From: an uncultured Clostridia bacterium
Lineage (GTDB): Bacteria; Bacillota; Clostridia; Oscillospirales; Ruminococcaceae
Reading direction: 5' to 3'
NCBI GenBank assembly: GCA_947626755.1
Contig: CANQTP010000028.1
Coordinates: 1-32,784 of the forward strand
Length of the DNA stretch: 32,784 nucleotides
Part shown: piece by piece, positions 25,713 to 32,737 of the stretch
Position numbering within the stretch: position 1 is the first letter of the stretch
Layout: each line of letters opens with the position of its first letter
Translations under genes and position numbers: made by a program
The notes under the pieces: model-generated
What the model was told of the DNA's origin: nothing
The model's input: the letters and a program-made list of their open reading frames with translations, nothing else
The model's database searches: none

Positions 25713-26621
25713 TTATTCTTCCCCTGTGTCCGTGCTTTCCGCAGCAGGAACGTTACTTCTGTTTACGGGTGCTGTATTGGCGGAAGTTCCGCCGTTCATC
25801 TGTTCAAGCAATTTTGAAAGATCTATCATCATAGTTCCGCCGTCTCCCGAAACTACTGTGGGGAGTTTGCCGTCCCACTTTTCAATATAGTTGCTGATGA
25901 TTATTTCGGGGGTAAGCTGTTCTGATTTCAGCCTGTAAGCTTCCGCTTCGGCTTCCGCCTTGGCAACTGTCTGCTCCGCTTCAACTTTTATCCTCTGCAA
26001 GTCCTGCTCGGCTTTAAGAGCATTCTGCTGAGCAGTCTGTTTGGCTTCGATAGCCGCATTGTACTCGGCTGTGAATTCAAAACCCGTTATATTGAATATC
26101 TGTATATCAATTCCGTAAGAACCTATCTTCTGACGGAGAAGATCCATCATCTGATCGCTGACGTTCTGGCGGTTGGTAATAAGTTCCTCGGCGGTGAATT
26201 TTGCGGTAACGGCTTTGACGCATTCCACAACTGCGGGAGTGATGATCACCGATTCGTAATCCATGCCGATATTCTTATAAACGCTTGCAGAATAGGAATT
26301 CAGTATCTTATAGTTTACCACGATAGTGGAAGTTACGGTCTGCAAGTCCTTTGAAGCAGAGGACGCATCGTTGACTTCCGCTTTTTTTACCCTATTGTCC
26401 ATAAGGACTATCTGCTGAACGAAAGGTATCTTGAAGTGCAGACCTTCGCTCAGCACGCTGTCGGATACCTGTCCGAGAGTGACCACAACGCCGCTGTGTC
26501 CTGCGGTAACTACCGTAAACGAGTTGAGCAGCAGCAGGATAACCACGCCAATGACAATTATCACCGTTACGATCTTTCCCAACGACTTGCCGCCAACATC
26601 GATAACTTTATTTTCTGCCAT
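25713..26621 (-). CDS. SPFH/prohibitin family membrane protein
   Basis: The 302-residue protein has one N-terminal transmembrane helix (about 15–36), an SPFH domain (HSGVVVTLGQV…GLHFKIPFVQQ), and an Ala/Glu/Lys-rich coiled coil at about 190–240. SPFH proteins oligomerise at the membrane and organise microdomains or modulate proteases such as FtsH. The gene lies 29 nt after the small membrane protein gene and may be cotranscribed with it and with the acyltransferase module. Confidence 0.9.
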   Translation of the reverse strand: MAENKVIDVGGKSLGKIVTVIIVIGVVILLLLNSFTVVTAGHSGVVVTLGQVSDSVLSEGLHFKIPFVQQIVLMDNRVKKAEVNDASSASKDLQTVTSTIVVNYKILNSYSASVYKNIGMDYESVIITPAVVECVKAVTAKFTAEELITNRQNVSDQMMDLLRQKIGSYGIDIQIFNITGFEFTAEYNAAIEAKQTAQQNALKAEQDLQRIKVEAEQTVAKAEAEAEAYRLKSEQLTPEIIISNYIEKWDGKLPTVVSGDGGTMMIDLSKLLEQMNGGTSANTAPVNRSNVPAAESTDTGEE

Positions 26622-26650
26622 AAAAATACATTCCTTTCAAGAAACTGCCG

Positions 26651-26896
26651 TTAGAATGCCAGCGTATCGCTGCCTATATCCTCATCATCATCGGAAATAT
26701 CTCCGCCTATATCGTAATGATCCCTGTAGATGCTGTATTCGCTGTCGTTCATTCTGTCTCTGCCGAAAGTCCTTATAAGGGCGATTATCCCTATAACAAG
26801 TGAGATCACCGACATTACCGCCGCAAACACCGCAAGAACTTCGTAAGCTCCTCCTGACCTGTATTCGCAGACTGTGCAGTTATTTGTTTTTTTCAT
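26651..26896 (-). CDS. Small single-pass membrane protein, unknown
   Basis: The 81-residue protein has a CTVC pair near the N-terminus, one transmembrane helix (about 20–43) and an acidic tail with DISDDDEDIGSD. The ATG at 26896 has AAAGGA 9 nt upstream and is preferred over an ATG six codons earlier. It sits between ricT and the SPFH gene and is probably part of the same transcript. No family recognised. Confidence 0.65.
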   Translation of the reverse strand: MKKTNNCTVCEYRSGGAYEVLAVFAAVMSVISLVIGIIALIRTFGRDRMNDSEYSIYRDHYDIGGDISDDDEDIGSDTLAF

Positions 26897-26917
26897 TATC
26901 AACATTCCTTTCAAAAA

Positions 26918-27793
26918 TTATTCTCCTTCAAGACCTTTAAGAGCTTTCAGCTCCTCTTTGTCAAGCTTGTCAAATCTTACTTTTCCGTCCTTTATAACGG
27001 TAACGTCCTCTTTATTGTAGGTTACCGGAGGATCTTCCGATCTTTCCTGCTTTACTTTGAGTTTTCCCGCAAGAAGATCCACTTCCTCAACGTAGCCCAT
27101 GAAATCGGGAGTCTTGACGTATGCACCCACTCTCGGCGTGCTCTTCCATAGATATTCATAGGAATCCTGCTCATATTTCAGGCAGCACATGAGACGTCCG
27201 CAGGTACCCGAAATTTTCGTGGGGTTAAGGGAAAGTCCCTGCTCTTTTGCCATTTTTATGGAAACGGGCTGAAATTCTCCCAGAAAGCCTTTGCAGCAGA
27301 ATTCTCTTCCGCATATCCCCAGACCGCCGAGGATCTTGGATTCGTCCCTGACTCCTATCTGCCTGAGTTCGATCCTCGTCCTGAACACCGATGCAAGATC
27401 CTTTACCAGTTCGCGGAAGTCAACTCTTGTTTCGGCTGTAAAGTAAAACAGCAGTTTGTTGTTGTCGAATGTGCATTCCACGTCCACAAGCTTCATATTC
27501 AGCTTGTGATCGAGGATCTTCTGCTGACAGATCTTGAATGCGTTTTCCTCCTTGACTTTGTTCTGCTCAAGGATCTTCATATCCTGCGGAGTGGTTTTCC
27601 TGATTATGGGTTTCAAAGGCGCGGTGACCTGATCGTCCTCGATCATTCTGTTTGCAATGACGACTTCGCCGCACTCCACGCCTCTTGCCGTTTCGACAAT
27701 GACAAGCGAACCCGTATCCAGCTTTGCCCCTCCGGGGGAAAAATAGTAAACCTTTCCGGCACTTTTGAACCGTACTCCAATTATTTCGGTCAT
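26918..27793 (-). CDS. ricT: PSP1-domain protein RicT (YaaT)
   Basis: The 291-residue protein carries the PSP1 domain with the family cysteine clusters GICGREFCCKGFLGEF and CGRLMCCLKYEQ. In Bacillus subtilis RicT works with RicA and RicF in an Fe-S complex that affects RNase Y maturation, sporulation and competence. Its place directly after holB matches the B. subtilis darA–yaaR–holB–ricT order. AAAGGAACAGG precedes the start. Confidence 0.93.
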   Translation of the reverse strand: MTEIIGVRFKSAGKVYYFSPGGAKLDTGSLVIVETARGVECGEVVIANRMIEDDQVTAPLKPIIRKTTPQDMKILEQNKVKEENAFKICQQKILDHKLNMKLVDVECTFDNNKLLFYFTAETRVDFRELVKDLASVFRTRIELRQIGVRDESKILGGLGICGREFCCKGFLGEFQPVSIKMAKEQGLSLNPTKISGTCGRLMCCLKYEQDSYEYLWKSTPRVGAYVKTPDFMGYVEEVDLLAGKLKVKQERSEDPPVTYNKEDVTVIKDGKVRFDKLDKEELKALKGLEGE

Positions 27794-27846
27794 ATCCTGT
27801 TCCTTTCTATACTAAAAGTAATTTTTACGTTAAAAATTACAAATTG

Positions 27847-28806
27847 TCATTTCATAATAATGCTTACAAGCGACGCTTCTTCAAGTGGAACATTTGCAGT
27901 TCCTCTCAGACGAGCGCAGGACTTGTTTATAGCTTCATGGACGGATTCCGCACGCTTGCGGCTGATCGTCCGCGAAAGCCGCTCCGCTCCCTCGGGATCG
28001 CAGCCTATAAGCGGGATATTTTCAAAACGCATCATGCAGGCGTCACGAATGACTTTATCCGCAAGTTCAAGAACTCTCCGCACTCTCGGACGATCCTCGC
28101 CGATACGGTACAAAGCTTTCAGCAAGCCGTACTCGTTCCCATCGGCAATGGCGGCAATTATCTCCCTGCAATATCCTGCATTTTCCGAAAGTTCCCCGCC
28201 CGAAAGATACTCCTCACAGCAGCCTATGTTCCCGTGGAAACGCTTTACAGCGTCCTCTATCTGCTCAGCAGAATATTTTCCCATATCGGAAAGCGCGGCT
28301 TTGCAGTCCTCTTCCGAAGCTTCGGGAATGCCTATAGTTACCACTCTTGAACGTATAGTAGGCAGGAAAACATTGGCATTTAGCGCTGTAAAAATGAAAC
28401 ACACCGTGTCGGGCGGCTCTTCAATAAGCTTTAACATAAGGTTCTGGGAGTTTTCCTCAATGCTTTCACAATCTGTAAAGATATACACCTTTACATCGCA
28501 GTCATTAGGCGCAATAAACGCATCTCCGCAGACTTCGCGAATGGTCTCGCGGTTGTAGATCTGCTTCTTGCCCGATTTTTCGGGCTTTATAACATCGGGG
28601 TGAGTTCCCGCAAGTATCCTCTTGCAGTTGCGGCACTCTCCGCAGGCGTTCCCGTGTTCGCACATAAGGGTCATGGCAATATAGTCCGCAAAGACTTTCT
28701 TCCCGACGCCCCGTTCCCCCGTAAGCAGAAAAGCATGGGGAAAACGTCCCGTGCGCTTCATGGACTCAATTGCCGCAGCGGGTCTTTCTTTGGAATAAAG
28801 CTTCAT
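27847..28806 (-). CDS. holB: DNA polymerase III delta' subunit
   Basis: The 319-residue AAA+ protein has GERGVGKK (30–37), a zinc module with Cys49, Cys55, Cys58 and Cys61, HPDV, and LIEEPPDTVCFIF with PTIRSR sensor segment, as in clamp-loader delta' proteins. Its ATG overlaps the darA stop as ATGA. An AT-rich palindrome (27818–27840, GTAATTTTTA arms) follows in the gap before ricT. Confidence 0.92.
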   Translation of the reverse strand: MKLYSKERPAAAIESMKRTGRFPHAFLLTGERGVGKKVFADYIAMTLMCEHGNACGECRNCKRILAGTHPDVIKPEKSGKKQIYNRETIREVCGDAFIAPNDCDVKVYIFTDCESIEENSQNLMLKLIEEPPDTVCFIFTALNANVFLPTIRSRVVTIGIPEASEEDCKAALSDMGKYSAEQIEDAVKRFHGNIGCCEEYLSGGELSENAGYCREIIAAIADGNEYGLLKALYRIGEDRPRVRRVLELADKVIRDACMMRFENIPLIGCDPEGAERLSRTISRKRAESVHEAINKSCARLRGTANVPLEEASLVSIIMK

Positions 28807-29129
28807 ACCTTTTCAAAACGCTCCACATCGGTGACAAAGATGGTCGCTCCGCCAACGGAAACTTCCACGGGGAAGCTTGCGCTCTGCATTTCCGCGCCCG
28901 CAAGGATAGTTGCGGGAACATACTGCTTTCTCCGTCTGGAACGCTCCTTAATGATGCCGATGATCTCGTCCACCTTGTCGTCATCGGCGCAGATCATGAA
29001 TGTAGTGTTTCCCGACATAAGGAATCCGCCTGTTGAAGCAAGCTTTGTGGCAAAAAATCCCGATTTTGTAAGAGCCGAGGAAACATCGTGGCTGTCGTCG
29101 TTATTTACAATTGCATATATAAGTTTCAT
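28803..29129 (-). CDS. darA: PII-like cyclic-di-AMP receptor DarA (PstA/YaaQ)
   Basis: The 108-residue protein begins MKLIYAIVNNDDSHDV and has FFATKLASTGGFLMSGNTT, the DarA/PstA signature, so it should be a trimeric PII-like c-di-AMP binder. Its target is unknown in general. The ATG at 29129 fits the family; GGAG lies 8 nt upstream. It overlaps holB by ATGA. Confidence 0.93.
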   Translation of the reverse strand: MKLIYAIVNNDDSHDVSSALTKSGFFATKLASTGGFLMSGNTTFMICADDDKVDEIIGIIKERSRRRKQYVPATILAGAEMQSASFPVEVSVGGATIFVTDVERFEKV

Positions 29130-29187
29130 ACACATCGCTCCGTTCGTCCTTGAAGTACCGGCAGACCGCATGACGGTATGCCTATTC

Positions 29188-30522
29188 TCATTGTACCACA
29201 TTTATCTGAAAAATGCTATAGATTTTTAAAATTTTTATAGTGTTTTCATCAATAACTTCTCCCGGGGTCACCACAGGCACGCAGGGAGGGCATACCGAAA
29301 CGGTCTCGGCGGCGATCTTTCCGAGGGAATCCGTTGTATTTATCCTTACTTTCGGGGAAAAACAGGCTTCCGCTGGAGAAAGGGCGCGCTTTAACGGCAG
29401 AATACGGACATCGGGCGGCTCAAGCCATATCCTCGGCATGGGAATGCTTTCCATAGCGTTGGCAATTCTTTCAAAATCGCTCTCCGTATTCATTGCGGAA
29501 AACATCATAACCGCATGGACGGAGTCGGAATATTCCGCCTCCACTCCCCTTTCGCGGAGACGTTCCGCAAGTTCGTTCCCCGAAAGTCCGCAGGGCAGAG
29601 CATTTACCGTAAGTTTCAGCGGCTCGGTGTCAAGTATTTCATACACTGCGGAAAGCCTTGATTTCAAAGCGTTTACCCGTTTCACCGTTTCGGAAAGGTC
29701 TTTCCCGAAACTTTCCGTAAGATACTTATTGCAAAGGTCAAGACTTTCCAAAATAAGGTAGCTCGGACTTGTGCTGCCGAAAAGTGACATATTCCGCTTA
29801 AGCTCCGCGGCGGAAAAACGTTTCCCCGAATGGAGATACGCTCCGCCTGTCAGTACGGGCAAAGTCTTATGCGCGGAATCACAGCACATATCCGCGCCCA
29901 GCGCAATTGGGTGCAGGTTATTTTCCAAAAACGCAAGATAAGCGCCGTGGGCATTGTCCACCAACAGCGGAATGTCATATTTACGGCAAACCTCGGCTAT
30001 TCCCCGAATATCGGCAATTTTTCCCAAATAGTCGGGAGAAGTGATGAAAACGCAGGCAGGGTGTTTTTTTGAATTGGAAATTATTGCATTTTCCACGACT
30101 TTCGGGGAAATTTCTCCCGAAACAGCCGAACCGCTTGTATATTCGGGGTAAAGCCATATGGGGTCAAGATCCAGCAGCGCACAGGCATTTATCACCGAAC
30201 GGTGAGCGTTCCGCGCGCAGATAAATGAACTTCCCCTGCCGCAAGCCGTGGAAAGCATTGCCTGTATGCAAAGAGTCGAGCCGCCCGCAGAGTAGACCGT
30301 TTCAGCCGTTCCGAAAAGCCGCTTTGCGTTTTCCTCGCTCTGTCTGATAATTCCTTCCGCTTCAAAAAGCGCGTCCGCGCCCGGGATCTCGGTAATATCG
30401 TACAAAAACGCATCGCCGAAGCCGCAATCCGGCAAGGCGTGTCCCTTATGTCCGGGCATATGGACACGGACGGGAGAATTTTTAATATAATTCCTGACAA
30501 AATCGCAGATCGGAGTATTCAT
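29188..30522 (-). CDS. Orn/Lys/Arg decarboxylase family PLP enzyme (YaaO-like)
   Basis: The 444-residue protein has HMPGHKG near the N-terminus, LLVDNAHGAY (Asp189) and the PLP lysine Lys219 in DSAHKTLPVLTGGAYLH. The family decarboxylates basic amino acids, often arginine for polyamine synthesis. It is the short type without the N-terminal wing domain, as B. subtilis YaaO. The tmk gene usual between yaaO and yaaQ/darA is absent; a 58-nt gap leads to darA. Its ATG overlaps the stop of the regulator gene. Confidence 0.9.
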   Translation of the reverse strand: MNTPICDFVRNYIKNSPVRVHMPGHKGHALPDCGFGDAFLYDITEIPGADALFEAEGIIRQSEENAKRLFGTAETVYSAGGSTLCIQAMLSTACGRGSSFICARNAHRSVINACALLDLDPIWLYPEYTSGSAVSGEISPKVVENAIISNSKKHPACVFITSPDYLGKIADIRGIAEVCRKYDIPLLVDNAHGAYLAFLENNLHPIALGADMCCDSAHKTLPVLTGGAYLHSGKRFSAAELKRNMSLFGSTSPSYLILESLDLCNKYLTESFGKDLSETVKRVNALKSRLSAVYEILDTEPLKLTVNALPCGLSGNELAERLRERGVEAEYSDSVHAVMMFSAMNTESDFERIANAMESIPMPRIWLEPPDVRILPLKRALSPAEACFSPKVRINTTDSLGKIAAETVSVCPPCVPVVTPGEVIDENTIKILKIYSIFQINVVQ

Positions 30523-30842
30523 TTGTCCTTTTCCTTCTTTGTATTTATCATGCTGTTTTTCTTTCTGAGAAGTTCCGCAGCGTTTTCCAGAAAACGTATA
30601 TCCTCGGGAGCGAGGTCGGAAACGTCGATCGTCTGCTTTTTATCCTCCAGACCGAGAAGGTAATCGGTGGAAACGTGCAGAGCCTGCGACAATTTTACAA
30701 GTATTTCAGGCGACGGACATCTCAGCGACTGTTCATAATAGCTCACTGCCGCTTTTGAGACCCATAGTCTGTCAGCAAGTTCCTGCTGGGTAAGACCCGC
30801 GCTTTTGCGGAGTTCTTTAAGCATAATTCCAAAGTCAACCAT
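30519..30842 (-). CDS. XRE family helix-turn-helix regulator
   Basis: The 107-residue protein has an HTH_3 domain at about 5–62 (LTQQELADRLWVSKAAVSYYE) and a short helical, lysine-rich tail. The ATG at 30842 has GGAGG 7 nt upstream. It overlaps the decarboxylase gene by ATGA, so it is likely to regulate its own operon. The palindrome TTCTATAGAA lies about 40 nt upstream and could be its operator. A TATAAT at the SD is too close to serve this start. Confidence 0.88.
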   Translation of the reverse strand: MVDFGIMLKELRKSAGLTQQELADRLWVSKAAVSYYEQSLRCPSPEILVKLSQALHVSTDYLLGLEDKKQTIDVSDLAPEDIRFLENAAELLRKKNSMINTKKEKDK

Positions 30843-30922
30843 ATTTATACCTCCATTATAGTACAAGTTTACCAGAATTCTATAGAACATTTTTTAAATT
30901 TTTGATACAAATTTAGTTGACA

Positions 30923-31088
30923 GCAGGCTGAGGCGGGGGAGCCCCCGCGGGCTTATTCAGGCAAAGTTTTGTGATTTTCAACCTAACGTATACCGTGCAT
31001 TAAGTAAAATTAGATCTGCAAAAGCATTGAGAGTTGAGAGCAAGGCTCAGCCTGCTCTCAACTCTCAACTTTCAACTCTCAACTCTCC
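30923..31088 (+). repeat. Left flank of inverted repeat around the Rpn locus
   Basis: This segment matches the reverse complement of 32475–32628 over most of its length. Shared blocks in order are CAGGCTGAG, AGGCAAAGTTTTG, ATTTTCAA, CCGTG, AGTAA, ATCTGCAAAA, TTGAGAG and the repeated CTCAACTCT tract. It contains a perfect 13-bp hairpin (31029–31041 with 31054–31066) and a palindrome GCGGGGGAGCCCCCGC. No gene is visible. Confidence 0.7.
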
Positions 31089-31090
31089 TA

Positions 31091-31119
31091 TTGCATTTTC
31101 CCAAAAACCGTGATATAAT
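31091..31119 (+). promoter_or_regulatory. Promoter of the Rpn nuclease locus
   Basis: TTGCAT (31091–31096), 17-bp spacer and TATAAT (31114–31119), 32 nt before the Rpn start. A 44-bp segment with this promoter (31088–31131) recurs at 32663–32706 with three mismatches. Confidence 0.8.
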
Positions 31120-31151
31120 ATAATTGAAAAAGTATTCAAGAGGTGATTCAG

Positions 31152-31970
31152 ATGGCAAAAGACGAGACAATGTTATCTCCAAAGCTTGATATAGTTTTCA
31201 AAATGCTGTTTGGCAACGAAAATAACAAGGACATTTTAAAGGCTTTTCTTTCGGATATGCTCGACATTCCCGAAAGTGAACTTCATAACATACGCATAAA
31301 GAATCCCGAAATTGAGCCGACAAGTATCAATGAAAAATTCTACAGACTTGACCTGAATCTCGATATAGGCGATCAGCTTGTGAATATCGAAATGCAGGTG
31401 CGTGCGGAAAAATATTACCCTGACAGGACGCTTCTCTATTGGTCGAAACTCTATTCTTCGCAGCTTGAAGAGGGAGAACCGTATAGCAAGCTGTGTCCCT
31501 GCATATCAATAAATATATTGGATTTCGTACTTTTCGGGGAACATGAAGATGTACATTCGGAATTTTCCGTGTGGGACGTGGAACACAACAAAAAACTTTC
31601 CGACAAAATGCAGATACATTTCTTTGAATTGAAAAAAGTAAAAGATGACATAGATAAAAGTAATAGGAAAAATCTTTGGTTACAGTTCATAAAATCCACA
31701 AAGAGGGAGGAGTTTGAGATGTTGAGAACAGCCGAAATGTCAGCTTTAGACAGAGCTATAGACGATCTTTACAACATGAATAATAATGAAAGATTAAAAG
31801 AGCTTGCCCGAATGCGTGAAAAAGCCATGCACGACAAAGCGTCCGAGCTGGAAGAAGCTATTCAAACCGGCAGAGCAGAGGGCAGAGCAGAAGGCAGAGC
31901 AGATTTACTTGCACTAATGGCAGCAGACGGCGTGCCGGAAGAAATTATCAGAAAATATATGCAAATATGA
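31152..31970 (+). CDS. Rpn family PD-(D/E)XK nuclease / putative transposase
   Basis: The 272-residue protein has the Rpn/PDDEXK core: KLDIVFKMLFG near the start, Asp67/Asp71 in RLDLNLDIGD and the E-x-Q pair Glu80–Gln82 in NIEMQVRAEKYYPDR. A C-terminal helical segment has Gly-Arg-Ala-Glu repeats (GRAEGRAEGRA) and ends IIRKYMQI. Such proteins are DNA nucleases tied to recombination and phage defence. A strong internal start lies at Met190. The ATG at 31152 has GAGGTG 6 nt upstream. The gene is bounded by inverted repeats and followed by two free copies of its C-terminal domain. Confidence 0.88.
   Translation: MAKDETMLSPKLDIVFKMLFGNENNKDILKAFLSDMLDIPESELHNIRIKNPEIEPTSINEKFYRLDLNLDIGDQLVNIEMQVRAEKYYPDRTLLYWSKLYSSQLEEGEPYSKLCPCISINILDFVLFGEHEDVHSEFSVWDVEHNKKLSDKMQIHFFELKKVKDDIDKSNRKNLWLQFIKSTKREEFEMLRTAEMSALDRAIDDLYNMNNNERLKELARMREKAMHDKASELEEAIQTGRAEGRAEGRADLLALMAADGVPEEIIRKYMQI
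31719..31970 (+). CDS. Predicted internal product of the Rpn gene: C-terminal domain, possible intragenic antitoxin
   Basis: Within the Rpn gene, GGAGG (31706–31710) stands 8 nt before an in-frame ATG at 31719, which would give an 83-residue product equal to residues 190–272. The same SD-ATG block (GAGGAGTTTGAGATG) starts both downstream paralogs, where it must be the true start. In enterobacterial Rpn proteins a short C-terminal product from an internal start neutralises the nuclease; the same is inferred here, not shown. Confidence 0.55.
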   Translation: MLRTAEMSALDRAIDDLYNMNNNERLKELARMREKAMHDKASELEEAIQTGRAEGRAEGRADLLALMAADGVPEEIIRKYMQI

Positions 31971-31980
31971 GGAGTTTGAG

Positions 31981-32232
31981 ATGTTGAGAACAGCCGAAAT
32001 GTCAGCGTTAGACAGAGCTATAGATGATCTTTATAATATGAATAATAATGAAAAATTAAAAGAGCTTGCCCGAATGCGTGAAAAAGCCATGCACGACAAA
32101 GCGTCCGAGCTTGAAGAAGCTATTCAAACCGGCGAAGCAAAAAAGGAAGCCGAAATGCTTGACAAAATGAAAAAATTCGGCTTATCCGATGAGGATATAA
32201 AGAAAATTTTCAATATAAAGCTACGAAAATGA
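31981..32232 (+). CDS. Free-standing Rpn C-terminal domain, copy 2 (possible antitoxin)
   Basis: The 83-residue protein repeats the start of the Rpn tail (MLRTAEMSALDRAIDDLYNM) with one Arg-to-Lys change in its first 50 residues, then has a different ending (GEAKKEAEMLDKMKKFGLSD…IKLRK). AGGAG lies 6 nt before the ATG, and the upstream stop overlaps the SD. It has no nuclease core. Confidence 0.7.
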   Translation: MLRTAEMSALDRAIDDLYNMNNNEKLKELARMREKAMHDKASELEEAIQTGEAKKEAEMLDKMKKFGLSDEDIKKIFNIKLRK

Positions 32233-32242
32233 GGAGTTTGAG

Positions 32243-32482
32243 ATGTTGAAAGAATCCGGAATGTCTGAATTAAACAAAGCCATAAACAATTTATATGACA
32301 TGAATAATAATGAAAGATTGAAAGAACTTGCCCGTATGCGAGAAAAAGCCATGCACGACAAAGCGTCCGAGCTTGAAGAAGCTATTCAAACCGGCAGAGC
32401 AGAAGGCAGAGCAGATTTACTTGCACTAATGGCAGCAGACGGCGTGCCGGAAGAAATTATCAGAAAATATATGCAGAGTTGA
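32243..32482 (+). CDS. Free-standing Rpn C-terminal domain, copy 3 (possible antitoxin)
   Basis: The 79-residue protein has a diverged start (MLKESGMSELNKAINNLYDM) but then matches the Rpn tail (ERLKELARMREKAMHDK…) and ends IIRKYMQS like the full-length protein. The same GAGGAGTTTGAG precedes its ATG, overlapping the stop of copy 2. The nuclease core is absent. Confidence 0.7.
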   Translation: MLKESGMSELNKAINNLYDMNNNERLKELARMREKAMHDKASELEEAIQTGRAEGRADLLALMAADGVPEEIIRKYMQS

Positions 32483-32628
32483 GAGTTAAGAGTTGAGAGT
32501 TGAGATATTGCAGTAACGTTTATATCTTGGCTCTCAACTTTTTGCAGATTTAATCTTACTTTATCTCACGGCAGGCAATAATTTGAAAATTTCAAAACTT
32601 TGCCTGAAAGCGTGCAGGCTCAGCCTGC
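32475..32628 (-). repeat. Right flank of inverted repeat around the Rpn locus
   Basis: Read in reverse complement it aligns with 30923–31088 in the block order given there. It starts inside the last codons of copy 3 and ends beside the terminator at 32629. Apart from this repeat, the intergenic stretch holds no gene. Confidence 0.7.
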
Positions 32629-32651
32629 CCCCGCCGAAGGCGGGGATTTTT
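32629..32651 (+). terminator. Terminator of the Rpn locus
   Basis: A 7-bp stem CCCCGCC/GGCGGGG with a GAA loop is followed by ATTTTT. Confidence 0.8.
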
Positions 32652-32665
32652 GCAGCAGGTTTCTA

Positions 32666-32694
32666 TTGCATTTTCCCGAAAACTGTGTTATAAT
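32666..32694 (+). promoter_or_regulatory. Duplicated Rpn-type promoter
   Basis: TTGCAT (32666–32671), 17-bp spacer and TATAAT (32689–32694) lie inside a 44-bp segment 41/44 identical to the Rpn promoter segment at 31088–31131. It faces the right edge of the window. Confidence 0.75.
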
Positions 32695-32737
32695 ATAATT
32701 GAAAAAACAGGTAAAAACAAAAGAAAAAGCAAGTGAG

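Larger units (their letters stand above)
31707..32482 (+). repeat. Three tandem ~262-bp units of the Rpn C-terminal module
   Basis: Units start at GAGGAGTTTGAG: 31707–31968 (262 bp), 31969–32230 (262 bp) and 32231–32482 (252 bp). Units 1 and 2 are nearly identical for their first half and differ at the 3' end. Units 1 and 3 differ at the 5' end but share the last ~70 bp. This mosaic implies duplication followed by gene conversion or replacement. Confidence 0.8.

Noticed and set aside
30842-30870. TATAAT just before the XRE gene as its -10 box
   Set aside because: It lies only a few bases from the Shine-Dalgarno, so the transcript would start after the ribosome binding site, and no -35 box is at the right distance.
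31029-31088. CRISPR-like array from repeated CTCAACTCT
   Set aside because: The units are 7–10 bp, contiguous and part of an inverted repeat; no spacers of constant length exist.
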